DNA from: Rosistilla ulvae
GTDB lineage: Bacteria > Planctomycetota > Planctomycetia > Pirellulales > Pirellulaceae
Assembly: GCF_007741475.1 (NCBI RefSeq)
Contig: NZ_CP036261.1
Location: 3,597,798 to 3,661,797 of the forward strand
Reading direction: 5' to 3'
Length of the DNA: 64,000 nt
Shown here: piece after piece, positions 33,414-42,925 of the stretch
Numbering within the stretch: position 1 is the stretch's first letter
Layout of the letters: each line of letters opens with the position of its first letter
Program-made: the position numbers and the translations under genes
The notes under the pieces: generated by a model
What the model saw: only the letters and a program-made list of their open reading frames with translations
The model's database searches: none
Told to the model about the DNA's origin: nothing

Positions 33414-33836
33414 TTGACACGACGGCGGCTGACAAGTCTGGTGCTAGGTTTCGCGCTGTTTGCGTTGGCTTTCGGATTCCTATTTCCAATGGTCGGAATT
33501 CTGATGGCCGGGCCTGTGGTTAACACGCTCGCCAGCACCGTGACGATAGTTCTTTTCGGCAACCTAGCAGCTGCAGCCACGTATTCCGGTCTTTATGTCT
33601 TGGATGCTCAGGCCGATCAACAGAGCTCTGGCATTCGAAACCTCACACCTGCCGGTTGCTGTTTGGTGGCAGTCACGTTCAACGTAATGGCAGGTGTTGC
33701 GATTGGAACACCTGCTGAATACGCGGCGCCATTTTCTTCCCCCAGAACTGCTGCGCTCATCATCGGTCTGCCAGTCTTCCTTGCCGGTTGGTTCCTGCTT
33801 TCCCGCTTTGGCTTCCGGGTTTGGAAAACGAACTAA
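33414..33836 (+). CDS. Small multi-pass membrane protein
   Basis: About 140 aa if started at TTG 33414 (TRRRLTSLVLGFALFALAFG). The frame is open upstream through a repeat, which is unlikely to be coding. Four hydrophobic helices: LVLGFALFALAFGFLFPMVG, VVNTLASTVTIVLFGNLAAA, GCCLVAVTFNVMAGVAIG and ALIIGLPVFLAGWFLLSRFG. No family recognised. The start codon is uncertain and ribosome-site evidence is weak. It lies just beyond the last recognisable attC. Confidence 0.55.
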   Translation: MTRRRLTSLVLGFALFALAFGFLFPMVGILMAGPVVNTLASTVTIVLFGNLAAAATYSGLYVLDAQADQQSSGIRNLTPAGCCLVAVTFNVMAGVAIGTPAEYAAPFSSPRTAALIIGLPVFLAGWFLLSRFGFRVWKTN

Positions 33837-34137
33837 GATTGATTACAAGTTCATGGTTTCGTCCCTTCTGCCTACGAGCGTCGGTTTTGTCAGCGAGCCG
33901 CCCGATCTGCGCCACTAGCAAACGCAGCAATTCGCTGGCCAGGCACTTCCACGTCAGGCTTGAATCTTGGTAATCATCCTCGACGAAAAATCGAATTTGC
34001 CTTTACCGACGCGCTGCACAGATTAGTCACCCAAACGCTTGACCCACCAATCCCACGGAGATAGACTCCACCCATCGCAGGGTGTGCCGCTATGGGCATC
34101 CCCGACACAACATCATGATTCCGCAAAAGAGTTAACA
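33837..34137. other. Intergenic region, nothing recognised
   Basis: A 301-bp stretch before the Q-rich secreted protein. I see no gene, repeat or attC core here. Confidence 0.5.
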
Positions 34138-34908
34138 ATGCCACGCACCTCCCTGTCACTCGCTACCGTCTTGATCGTGGGCATGTCCGCGTCTCTGGTT
34201 CAAGCGCAGATGTTTAAAAATGCCATTTCGGGATCGACCCAGCAACTCAAGCGTACAGGTGGCAATGTGTCCAATTACGCCAAGCAAAGGTACGCACCAC
34301 TGCCTCGCGAATCGTATTCCAAATTGGGTGGCCCGGGAGGATTGGTACCGGACAGTCGCTCCAGCCAGCAAAAGAAAAGCCAAGGCCTTCAATATGACAA
34401 CAGTAGAACGGTAAAGAGAGGTAATTCGAACACGATTACTGCTGGCGAGCATGTCAAGCGAAAGTCCAGTTATGCTGCAACACTAACGCAGCCTAAGGCG
34501 CAGAACCAACCCCAAGCCCGACAACCAAGCGATGCCGAAGCGATCGCCGGTGCTATCGGCGGACTCATCGGCGGTTTCGCGCGTGCCGAACAGCAACGCC
34601 AGGCGTCCATGCAACAACAACAAAGGCAACAGCCGTGGGGACAACAACGTCCTCAGCAGCAGCAACAAGGATTCACCAACGGCTCCAACGGATACGGGCA
34701 GGTGCAAAGGCAGGGATACTCACAGCGTCAGAATCAAGGCCAGATGAGTCACAATGGGCAATCAACGCAGCGATATCAGGTGCAACGTCCGAATTACTCC
34801 AATCAGCAAAACTACTCGGGCCAACGAAGCTATTCCAACCAGCCAACGTACTCTGGGCAACAGAACCGTTCATCGCAGCAACCGAATCGTTACTATCGCT
34901 CGCGATGA
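34138..34908 (+). CDS. Secreted Gln/Asn-rich low-complexity protein
   Basis: A 256-aa protein starting at ATG 34138 with AAAGAG upstream. Signal peptide (TSLSLATVLIVGMSASLVQA). A glycine-zipper-like segment AIAGAIGGLIGGF lies at about residues 135-147. The C-terminal 100 residues are low-complexity, rich in Gln, Asn, Ser and Tyr, with YS-x2-Q repeats (NYSNQQNYSGQRSYSNQPTY). Likely a surface or matrix protein. Function unknown. Confidence 0.72.
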   Translation: MPRTSLSLATVLIVGMSASLVQAQMFKNAISGSTQQLKRTGGNVSNYAKQRYAPLPRESYSKLGGPGGLVPDSRSSQQKKSQGLQYDNSRTVKRGNSNTITAGEHVKRKSSYAATLTQPKAQNQPQARQPSDAEAIAGAIGGLIGGFARAEQQRQASMQQQQRQQPWGQQRPQQQQQGFTNGSNGYGQVQRQGYSQRQNQGQMSHNGQSTQRYQVQRPNYSNQQNYSGQRSYSNQPTYSGQQNRSSQQPNRYYRSR

Positions 34909-35753
34909 TGCTCGGTCGGGCGGTTGCATTGTTTGAATGTCACTTTGTTACCGAGAGACTCGAAGCCGCGGAGTGAAAGCATGGTGACGGGATTCTTTAA
35001 TGGTAAACGGGCAGATCGGTGCGATACTCGATTGCCCTGCGACCTAAACGATTAGCTAACGTTTTATGCGCCAACTTGGTTAAAAATGCCAAAGACTTGC
35101 GTTGAGGATCATCGTACGGATGGTTGGCCAATCCCGGTCCCTGACAACAATTGCTTTCCGCGGGGCCACTCGCCACACTTTGCAACCAGGTTAAGCGGGT
35201 TAACGAACAGTCAGGCAAACGCTTTGGTGCGACCATCGACTGCGTGGAACGAGTTCGTTTGATCAAGTCACTCCTCACGAAGCCGGCTGCTCAAAATCGC
35301 CAATCCAAGCTTCTAGACGAGACCGTGCTTCTTCGCTAGTTGCTTCGCGGTGCTTTGGATACCGCGTCGCTGAACGAGCGACCGCAATCACGACGCCCCG
35401 AAACACCGATTTAGCTCTGCTACCTACCGAGCTACCGCTCGTCGCCGCGATTGGTGCGTCGGCTTGCTTCGGCGATCTTCTGCGCCATTTTGTCACAAGC
35501 GTTTGCTTTGGGGCGTTCGTCGTCGTTCTCAACCAAGCGAACTCGCTTGGACTTATCGCGGCACCCTACCGGCGCATCGGACTTCCCCAACTTCTACAGA
35601 CCGACATGGCCCCTTGCCGCCTGGTCTATCGCACTGCGGCGTTCGAGCCCCCGCCGTCCACATCTCTTCGCGTTTGGCCAATTCCGACGGGACTGGGTTT
35701 CCTTCGTTTTGTGCGTGCGCTGGATCAGCAGACTCTCTGCCCACCAACGCCCG
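34909..35753. other. Region without a confident gene
   Basis: Two short minus-strand frames, 34997-35278 (GTG start) and 35275-35532, overlap by 4 bp in the stop-start manner of coupled genes, and the second has a protein-like end (TSEEARSRLEAWIGDFEQPA). Their composition is otherwise Arg-rich and no family is recognised. Plus-strand frames across 35451-35870 are equally unsupported. I leave the stretch unassigned. Confidence 0.35.
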
Positions 35754-35981
35754 CTAAACAAACCACCCTATGGAGTCGAGTTCGCGCATAACCGCCAATC
35801 GCTTCGCCAGCTCCCAAAACTCGACTTGTCTTGGGTCATACCGCTCGTTGCGGGCCCAACGCGGAGGTAAAAACGCTATACTTATCGCGTTGTTTGATTC
35901 TCCAAACGGGGAGCTGATCAAATAGGAGCGATCGACGCCGTGGCGGGCAAGTGCACGATCGATCTTTTGTTTCCCATTCAT
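35754..35981 (-). CDS. Small hypothetical protein, 75 aa
   Basis: ATG at 35981, divergent from the RNase HII-like gene 25 bp away. Composition is protein-like (KIDRALARHGVDRSYLISSP, NAISIAFLPPRWARNERYDP, ELAKRLAVMRELDSIGWFV). No motif or family recognised. Confidence 0.45.
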   Translation of the reverse strand: MNGKQKIDRALARHGVDRSYLISSPFGESNNAISIAFLPPRWARNERYDPRQVEFWELAKRLAVMRELDSIGWFV

Positions 35982-36005
35982 TGCCCCGGAAGATCTTGAG
36001 TTCTA

Positions 36006-36971
36006 TTGAATACGCGATTGATCGCGACTGACGAAGCGGGCTACGGGCCACAACTGGGCCCCTTGGTGATCGCAGCGACTGCCTGGGATGTTTTGGATAC
36101 CGAAGATCCAGCGGCGTTATTTGATCGTCTCGAGCAAGGTTTTGAGCTGCCGTCGCTCGGTCGGATTCGGATCGGCGACTCCAAAAAATTATTCGCTCCT
36201 GGGAAGGTGAAAAGGCTGAAGACGCTTGAAGCCGCCATGCTCAGTATCGCCGCGATCGCTTCGCCACGGCCGCCTCACAATCTGTCGCAGTGGTTGCGTC
36301 TGCTTTCCCCCAACGCGACAAAGACTCTCGCCAAATCGCGGTGGTTTGCCGATCTAAGCGAGGCGTTTCCAATCGATCTCGGTTCGCCAGAGGATTGGAA
36401 ATCGTTGCGTGCCGAAGTCGCCCAGCACTGGCAGACCGAGGGCCTTCAGTTCCGATCTGCCAGCGCCACAATCCTGCCAGCGGCAGAGTTTAACGCGATG
36501 TGTGATGCGGCGGGCAACAAAGCGACGTTATTGTCTGAACAAACCGTGGCTTTGGTGTTGCCTCAAATCATGGAGACCGACGCCAACGCGATCGAGGTCT
36601 TTAGCGACAAACACGGAGGCCGCGCCTATTACGGCGGGCTACTGCAACACTTCTTCCCCGACGCTCAGGTCACGGTCGAGGTCGAAGGACGACTGGCGAG
36701 TCGATATCGGATCCAGCTGGGCGAGCGTACGATCCGTTGGCACTTCACCGCCAAAGGAGATTCGTTTGCACCGGTCGCGTTGGCATCGATGGTCGCCAAA
36801 TATACTCGCGAACGATTAATGGACGTCTTTAACGCCTATTGGCAAGCCCAGGTTCCCGGGTTGCGTCCCACGGCGGGATACCCCGGCGATGCGCGGCGTT
36901 TTGTCAACGAAATCGGCGACGCAGTTGCCAAGCAAGAACTGGCGGTTCACGAATTGGTGCGGCAGCGCTGA
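36006..36971 (+). CDS. RNase HII-like protein with long internal insertion
   Basis: A 321-aa protein from a TTG start. The N-terminus ATDEAGYGPQLGPLVIAAT matches the RNase HII active-site strand (DEAGxGPxxGPVV), with D9 and E10. The later ASMVAKYTRER and TAGYPGDARRF match the conserved ASIxAKVxRD and GYPT blocks. Typical RNase HII is about 200 aa; here about 110 residues of unrelated sequence separate the blocks. Family members remove RNA from RNA-DNA hybrids. The extra length suggests a divergent clade. It overlaps the convergent phosphoesterase gene by 25 bp. Confidence 0.75.
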   Translation: MNTRLIATDEAGYGPQLGPLVIAATAWDVLDTEDPAALFDRLEQGFELPSLGRIRIGDSKKLFAPGKVKRLKTLEAAMLSIAAIASPRPPHNLSQWLRLLSPNATKTLAKSRWFADLSEAFPIDLGSPEDWKSLRAEVAQHWQTEGLQFRSASATILPAAEFNAMCDAAGNKATLLSEQTVALVLPQIMETDANAIEVFSDKHGGRAYYGGLLQHFFPDAQVTVEVEGRLASRYRIQLGERTIRWHFTAKGDSFAPVALASMVAKYTRERLMDVFNAYWQAQVPGLRPTAGYPGDARRFVNEIGDAVAKQELAVHELVRQR

Positions 36972-38089
36972 TGCAGCGTCAGCAACGACAGTTCCGGAGG
37001 ACAGCGGAACCGTTGCATGTGGGTGCCGAACAGACCACGTGTGACGTGCATCGTCGTCGGTGGCAGATCGAACTCGCCCGATGCGAAGCGACTGCCGTAT
37101 CGACTGGGCGACAACAGCGGGCCGATAAGCGGTAACCGGCCATGACCGCCATGCGTGTGACCAGCCAGCAACAGATGAACGCCATTGCGTCGGGCCCACG
37201 CGATCTGATCGGGAGAATGGCTGAGCACCAGTCGAAAACAATCTTCAGCCAGCGAATCGAACTTTGGAGCAGGGCCAAACCAAGGCAGCTCATTTCCGCC
37301 GATCGTGATCTCGGTGTCACGCAGCATTATCTGCTTGGTGAGACTTCCAAGATCGATCCACCCCAACGCTTCCATCCCTCGACGCACCTGGCGTGGGTCG
37401 GCGATCCGCGTGTCGTGATTACCGAGGATGAAATAGCAACCGCCCGGCGCAACGATGCTGCCAAAACAGTCGGCCAGCCAGTCGATACAGTGCGGTTTGT
37501 CGACGATATCGCCCGTCAAACAAACAATCTCCGGTTGCCACTGCATCAGTTGGTCAGCGACGAATTTGTAATACGACGGCAACATGTCCCCCGTCAAATG
37601 AACATCCGAAAGATGTGCCAGCCGCAGACCTTCCAGCGACGAAGGCAGACCGGCCACGGGAAACTCTTTTCGCTCGATCGCTAAATCGCTGATCTGATTC
37701 AACGGTATCGCAGCGTTTATTCGACACCGCATCGTTCCAAACGGCGGACTGGCAAGCTGTTCGCCGACCGCAACGTGGGTCACCTGACGCTGGATCTTCA
37801 ACCAACCGATTCCAAAGATCGGGCGATAGATCAACCACGGAATTCCTAGCACAACGATCGCCGCGATGCAGATCCAGCCGTAGATCCGCAGCGGCACGGG
37901 CATCGCTTCGGGTGCAGGGTAGATGAAGACCAACAGTGGAAACAGAAAGCACTCGACGGCAACCGACCGCTCGATCAATTTGATCTGCCAACGAGCCAGC
38001 CCGGTCGCGTTGATCCGATTGTAAAACGTCAGATGCAGCCCAAAGTGGCCTACCAATAAAAGCATCCAATGCATGATTTGCAGGAACAT
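36947..38089 (-). CDS. Membrane-anchored metallophosphoesterase
   Basis: About 380 aa if started at Met 38089; an alternative start is 15 bp inside, and the frame is open 60 bp upstream. Three N-terminal hydrophobic helices (MLLLVGHFGLHL, VECFLFPLLVFIYP, WICIAAIVVLGIPWLIY) anchor a calcineurin-like catalytic domain with HLSDVHL, LTGDIVD, LGNHD and AGHTHGG metal-binding motifs. This layout matches the YkuE/YaeI-type phosphodiesterases thought to act on lipids such as UDP-diacylglucosamine. Substrate uncertain. Confidence 0.88.
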   Translation of the reverse strand: MFLQIMHWMLLLVGHFGLHLTFYNRINATGLARWQIKLIERSVAVECFLFPLLVFIYPAPEAMPVPLRIYGWICIAAIVVLGIPWLIYRPIFGIGWLKIQRQVTHVAVGEQLASPPFGTMRCRINAAIPLNQISDLAIERKEFPVAGLPSSLEGLRLAHLSDVHLTGDMLPSYYKFVADQLMQWQPEIVCLTGDIVDKPHCIDWLADCFGSIVAPGGCYFILGNHDTRIADPRQVRRGMEALGWIDLGSLTKQIMLRDTEITIGGNELPWFGPAPKFDSLAEDCFRLVLSHSPDQIAWARRNGVHLLLAGHTHGGHGRLPLIGPLLSPSRYGSRFASGEFDLPPTTMHVTRGLFGTHMQRFRCPPELSLLTLHQRCRTNS

Positions 38090-38230
38090 AAGCAGACTGG
38101 GGGCGGCACGTGTGGGGGAGCATCGGTGGGCAATTCTAACGCCTGGCACACGATCTGGCAGCGCCCGCTTGCGAGTGCAGCGGGCGTTCGGTGCGGCCGC
38201 GATTCGGCGACGCGAAGCCGATAGATGAAT

Positions 38231-39547
38231 TCACCCTGGGTATTGCCAAGGGCCACGATATTCGCGGCGCAACAATTGATTCGCTTGCTCGTCCCCAGGG
38301 ATCGTTTCGGTTTTACCGTCCCAAGCGATACTGCGTCCCAGCTTCATCGACAACATTCCCAACAACGCAAGATTGGTTGCTTGGTGCCCGATTAAGGCAT
38401 TGCAAGCCGGTTGTTTTCCCGACTCGATCGACTTTAGAAAGTCGGCCCATAACAATTTCATGTTATGGCCATCGGGTTCTTGAAGTTGAGCGTCTTGATG
38501 TTGGATCGGCTTCTTCGCATCCGACGGATAGAACGTCCAACCGTCGCGCCAGCCGACGTGCAACGTTCCTCGGTCGCCGTAAAAATAGCAACCGACGCTG
38601 TGTCGTTCGGGGCCATTGCCGGCAAACTTGCGATGTTCCCAAGTCGCAGAAAACGAATCGAATTGGTAGACCGCGATCTGGCTGTCGGGAGCATCGGTCG
38701 TTTGTTCGGTTGCGTTCAGCACCGCAGCGCCACGTACTGGGCGGCCACCAGTCGAATAGACGCTCTTAGGATAGGGTTCTTCCGACCACCACAACATTTG
38801 ATCCAACCAATGAACGCCCCAGTCGCCGAGCGTTCCGTTGGCAAAGTCCAAGAAATGCCGGAACCCGCCTGGGTGAATTTTTCGATTGAAGGGACGCAGC
38901 GGTGCCGGTCCACAATACATGTCCCAGTCGAGCGTCTCGGGTGGCTCCGAATTGCGTGAGGGCTTCTCCACGCCCCCTTTGCTGTGGACGAACATGCGCA
39001 CCGATCCAATCGTTCCCGCGTTACCCTCTTTTAAAAATTGGTTGGCCGATACGTGATGGGGGCCGATACGCCGGTGCAGCCCCACTTGGACGATCCGATC
39101 GGTCGCATCCGCCACATCGACCATCGCGCGGCTTTCACCGATCGTATGCCCCGTCGGTTTTTCGACGAAGACGTGGCAACCCTTTTCCAACGCGGCGATC
39201 GCGTTGAGCGCATGCCAATGATCGGGAGTCGCGATGACCACGATATCGATTTCTTCGCGATCCAACATCTCGCGGAAATCGCCATACACCTTGGCCTGGT
39301 CGCCACACAAGTCTTCGATCTCTTCGGCCGCAAGTTCTCGTTTGTCTTGATCGACATCGCAGATCGCCACGACTTTCACCTGCTGCGAAGCGATCGCTTC
39401 TCGCAGAATATTAGTCCCCCACCAGCCCGAGCCGATCAGAGCGGTTCGATACATCGGCGCCTTGCCGGCACCATGGATCGCCGGAGCGGAACAGAGTGCC
39501 CCGGCGGTTGCGGCAGAAGCAATGAACTTTCGGCGATCCAAGGACAT
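38231..39547 (-). CDS. Gfo/Idh/MocA-family oxidoreductase with twin-arginine signal
   Basis: A 438-aa secreted dehydrogenase-fold protein. Twin-arginine signal SLDRRKFIASAATAGALCSA, then the Rossmann fold TALIGSGWWGTNILREAI, VVAICDVD, VIATPDHWHALNAIAALEKG and the EKPTGHT active-site loop. Planctomycetes carry many exported members of this family, which act on sugars with tightly bound NAD(P). Substrate unknown. Stands alone between convergent and divergent neighbours. Confidence 0.92.
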   Translation of the reverse strand: MSLDRRKFIASAATAGALCSAPAIHGAGKAPMYRTALIGSGWWGTNILREAIASQQVKVVAICDVDQDKRELAAEEIEDLCGDQAKVYGDFREMLDREEIDIVVIATPDHWHALNAIAALEKGCHVFVEKPTGHTIGESRAMVDVADATDRIVQVGLHRRIGPHHVSANQFLKEGNAGTIGSVRMFVHSKGGVEKPSRNSEPPETLDWDMYCGPAPLRPFNRKIHPGGFRHFLDFANGTLGDWGVHWLDQMLWWSEEPYPKSVYSTGGRPVRGAAVLNATEQTTDAPDSQIAVYQFDSFSATWEHRKFAGNGPERHSVGCYFYGDRGTLHVGWRDGWTFYPSDAKKPIQHQDAQLQEPDGHNMKLLWADFLKSIESGKQPACNALIGHQATNLALLGMLSMKLGRSIAWDGKTETIPGDEQANQLLRREYRGPWQYPG

Positions 39548-40120
39548 CGGTGGTTCTCATCAACGGGGGAAAGGAGGCAATTTAGCGACAAAAAAGGAAG
39601 TGGTACTTGACGCTCCCCAATAATGGGAGTGTCGACGGCGACTGCTTCAGAACAGTCGACGTTTGGCTGGCGTGGAAAACGGCTTCGTCCCAATTGTAGG
39701 TCAACGATAGCCGGCAAAAAAGCGTCCCCTGTGCGGGGGGAGGACTCAGGAAATTGCAAAAAATATGCTATCCTCCCTTGCACGCCCCGTCTGCAGAGGG
39801 GTAGTATGTACATGTGTCGACGCCATTGTGTCTTACTTGTTGCACGCGCAAGAGGAGTTACCCAGCGGATTCGGGTGGTATTTTTCGCGTCCAATAGTGC
39901 GAGACCGTCCACATTGGTACTGCAAGTACAACCAGCGGCGGTATTTTGCAAAATGGGTCCGCAACACGCGATTCCACACCACGACGATTCAAATTTTTCC
40001 CGCGACGCAAATCAGTGCCTGCTTGTCTTGGCTGATTAATACTGCGATCGCATAACCGACTTTCCGAGACCGGAAACACAGCCGAACGCGACTCATCCAA
40101 AGCGTTCGCAGGAGCCAAGA
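39548..40120. other. Divergent intergenic region
   Basis: 573 bp between the divergently transcribed oxidoreductase and response-regulator genes. It is long enough for both promoters. The plus-strand frames inside it have no start context and are not assigned. A good ribosome site (AGGAG) lies just before the regulator ATG at 40121. Confidence 0.5.
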
Positions 40121-40753
40121 ATGAATATCCGATTGCTTATCGTTGATGACCACGAAGTTGTTCGATTGGGGTTGCGCAACCTTCTGACCGACGTCGAGGT
40201 GGAAATTGTGGGCGAAGCGGTCACTTCCGCCGAAGCTTTGGAATTCCTGACGAAGCAAACCCCCGACATCGTTCTCTTGGACATCCGGATGCCTGGCGGA
40301 GACGGCCTGGCGGCGTTGGGACGGATCAAATTGGATTATCCCGACCTTCCCGTTCTGTTGCTGTCGGCCTACGACAATCCAACCTACGTAGCCCGCGCCG
40401 TCGCTTTAGGGGCCGCAGGCTATCTGTTGAAGGATTGCGAACGGAGCAAATTGGTCGAAGCGATCCGATTGTGCGCCGGCGGCGGGTCGGCCTGGACACG
40501 AGACGAACTGCGTCGTGTTACCGGTGCATTGGCGACGCCACGAATCGCATCGGACATCGATGTTCCACTGACCCAGCGTGAAAGCGAAGTCCTGCGACAG
40601 ATGGCGTTGGGATTGACCAACAAAGAGATCGCCAAAGCGCTCGATATCAGTTACGAGACGGTCAAAGAGCATGTCCAACACATCCTCCGCAAGGTGGGCG
40701 TCACCGACCGTACTCAAGCGGCTGTCTGGGCGGTCCGCAAGAACTTGGTTTAG
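40121..40753 (+). CDS. NarL/LuxR-type response regulator
   Basis: A 210-aa two-component regulator. Receiver domain: acidic pair D9-D10, phospho-acceptor D54 (VLLDIRMP), and K104 in GYLLKDCE. LuxR-type helix-turn-helix at about 148-208 (LTQRESEVLRQMALGLTNKE, IAKALDISYETVKEHVQHIL, RKVGVTDRTQAAVWAVRK). ATG 40121 is preceded by AGGAG. It faces the heme-binding sensor kinase whose gene ends 253 bp away on the other strand; the two may be partners. Confidence 0.95.
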   Translation: MNIRLLIVDDHEVVRLGLRNLLTDVEVEIVGEAVTSAEALEFLTKQTPDIVLLDIRMPGGDGLAALGRIKLDYPDLPVLLLSAYDNPTYVARAVALGAAGYLLKDCERSKLVEAIRLCAGGGSAWTRDELRRVTGALATPRIASDIDVPLTQRESEVLRQMALGLTNKEIAKALDISYETVKEHVQHILRKVGVTDRTQAAVWAVRKNLV

Positions 40754-41006
40754 TCGACCAGTTGGCGGCGTTGGGCAACGCGAATCGAATCGTTGCATCG
40801 CATGGCCATCTGGGCCATGCGATAGCCAACCGATGAACCAAACGGACGTTGTCCGACGTTCTTCTCTTCAATAGCGTCGGCCTCACTCTTGGCCGACAAT
40901 CGCAGGCCACGCTCGCACGCGGCCGACGCGTTCGTTGCCCATCGTTTCTTGATGCGGCCCAAGCCCTTTTCTCGCGGCGGTGATTCCCAACCGCCAGGGC
41001 CTCGCG
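40754..41006 (-). other. Gap with possible small ORF
   Basis: Between the convergent regulator and sensor kinase genes. A minus-strand frame ending at 40750 (RIKKRWATNASAACERGLRL, YRMAQMAMRCNDSIRVAQRR) reads as protein-like from about 41001, but it has only a TTG start candidate and would overlap the kinase end if longer. Not confident. Confidence 0.25.
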
Positions 41007-42863
41007 TTAGCGGACGGCCGCCTTGATGGAATCGAGCATCGGGTCGGAAGTCTCCGCGGCATTGTCGTTCCGCAATTCCAACGGCAAGGTGACAATAAAG
41101 GTACTACCGCGGCCCAACTCACTGGTGAACGTGACTTCTCCCCCGAGCAACTTGCACAGTTCTTTCACGATCGACAACCCCAATCCGGTGCCGGAGAACT
41201 CGCGAGTCAGTCCGTCGTTGTCGAGCACAACCTTGCTCTGCCGAAACTTTTCGAAGATCACCTTCTGGTCATCTTCCGGAATCCCAATTCCGGTATCGGT
41301 CACCATCAGCCGGAATCGATCGTTATCGGCGAGTTCGATCTTGGCGGTGATCAGGCCCCCTTCGGGCGTGAACTTGATCGCATTGCCCAGCAAATTTGTC
41401 AGGATCTGACCGATTTTATTCTGATCCTGCAGGACGCGTGGCAAATCGTCGTCGGCATCGATCGACAGGTCGATGTTTTTTTCGTTCGAAAGACTTCGGA
41501 CCATGTCACACTGGGAACTGACGACCGAAACGATATCGAACCGCGACGGGCGCACCTCCATTTTCCCCGCCTCGACCTTTGCCAAGTCGAGGATATCGTT
41601 GATCATCTCCAACAGCACGCGACCACTCTTTTCGATGTTCGACGCGTAATTGCGTTGCTTGTCGGTCAACGTCTGCAGCCCCTTTAGAACATCTGAAAAA
41701 CCGATGATGCTGTTCAACGGCGTTCGCAATTCATGGCTCATATTGGCCAGGAAATCGCTCTTCAGACGGTTCGCTTCATATAACTGCAGGTTCAATTGAG
41801 CCAATTGGTCTACGCGTTGATCCAGTTCGCGGTTGACTTCCCGCAATTGATCCTGGGTTTCGGTCAGGTGGCGAAGCATGCGATTGAACGCGTCGGCCAG
41901 TTCGTTGAATTCGTCCTCGGTATCGATCTCGGCCCGCAATTCGGTGTTACCTCGCGAGATCGAATCGCTGACGTCACGCAAGTGCTGCAGCGGATGCAGA
42001 ACCAAATAACGCAGGATCATGTGCAACACCGCCAACGTGATTGCGATGATCAACATTGCCAAAGCCATCACGACGGCGCGGATCCAAGTGGCCGACGCTT
42101 CGGTCTCTTTATAGGGCATGCTGACGCGTACAGCCCGAAACGGCGTAGCGGCGACCAATTGTTCAGCGAACTCTTCGTTCGGCAGATCGCTGAAGAAATT
42201 GAAGTTCGGGCTGGTGTGGCATGTCATGCAGATCGGCTTGAAGAAGATCGGATCGTAGAAGATGTACCGATCGCCGACCGGACCGCGCTCTTCGAACAGC
42301 GGTTGCAGGGTCAGATGCATGAAGTTGTCGTTGTCGTCCAGTTCGCTTGCTTGCAGGAAATTGGGCCGGTTTTCGGTGTAGTGCCGCGTCAGATATTCGC
42401 GGTAGCGAACCTCTAGATCCTTCAATTTCGCCCGTTCTTCGGGATCGGTCGACACGATCGGTTCGCGAAGATCCTGCAGCGTCGGCCCTTCGTCCAACGC
42501 GATCACTTCGGCCGCGTGTTTCTTCTTTTTCAGCAGATAGACATCCAATTTGTCCAGCGTTTCCCAATCGCGTGCCAACAGTTTGTCCAACGATTCGTCA
42601 TCGACCTTCTCCTTGCCGATGATCTGTTGACGTTGCTTCTTGACCGCATCGGTCATCATCACCCGCCAGTGCTCGCGCGCGAGGATGGTGTTGGCGTAGT
42701 CCTTGGCGCTCTGTTGAATCTTTTGCGAAACCAATCGCTGTGCGATGACTTCAACAATCGAAAACGCAAAGAACATCAGCAGCAGAAGCGCTGCGCCGAA
42801 GAACAGCAGACATTTCCGCTCCAGGCTCATCGACGAAAAGATGCCCGATAGCATTCGGAACAT
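41007..42863 (-). CDS. Heme-binding (DUF3365-type) sensor histidine kinase
   Basis: A 618-aa membrane histidine kinase. TM1 at about 19-38, a periplasmic DUF3365-like domain with one covalent-heme motif CMTCH (212-216), TM2 at about 262-286, HAMP (283-337), coiled coil, HisKA with phospho-acceptor H377 (ANMSHELRTPLNSIIGFSD), and HATPase with N box (NLLGNAIKFTPEGG), G1 (DTGIGIPEDD) and G2 (GTGLGLSIVKEL). The heme suggests sensing of redox state, oxygen or NO. The likely partner is the facing response regulator. Confidence 0.93.
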   Translation of the reverse strand: MFRMLSGIFSSMSLERKCLLFFGAALLLLMFFAFSIVEVIAQRLVSQKIQQSAKDYANTILAREHWRVMMTDAVKKQRQQIIGKEKVDDESLDKLLARDWETLDKLDVYLLKKKKHAAEVIALDEGPTLQDLREPIVSTDPEERAKLKDLEVRYREYLTRHYTENRPNFLQASELDDNDNFMHLTLQPLFEERGPVGDRYIFYDPIFFKPICMTCHTSPNFNFFSDLPNEEFAEQLVAATPFRAVRVSMPYKETEASATWIRAVVMALAMLIIAITLAVLHMILRYLVLHPLQHLRDVSDSISRGNTELRAEIDTEDEFNELADAFNRMLRHLTETQDQLREVNRELDQRVDQLAQLNLQLYEANRLKSDFLANMSHELRTPLNSIIGFSDVLKGLQTLTDKQRNYASNIEKSGRVLLEMINDILDLAKVEAGKMEVRPSRFDIVSVVSSQCDMVRSLSNEKNIDLSIDADDDLPRVLQDQNKIGQILTNLLGNAIKFTPEGGLITAKIELADNDRFRLMVTDTGIGIPEDDQKVIFEKFRQSKVVLDNDGLTREFSGTGLGLSIVKELCKLLGGEVTFTSELGRGSTFIVTLPLELRNDNAAETSDPMLDSIKAAVR

Positions 42864-42925
42864 GACCGCACGGACCTCGAGGAATCAAAAGGTGCCCAAA
42901 TTTAAGCTCCTTTTGTCGCACACAA

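Noticed and set aside
42163-42567. Minus-strand frames within the sensor kinase
   Set aside because: Shadows of the kinase gene with Arg-rich, low-quality composition.
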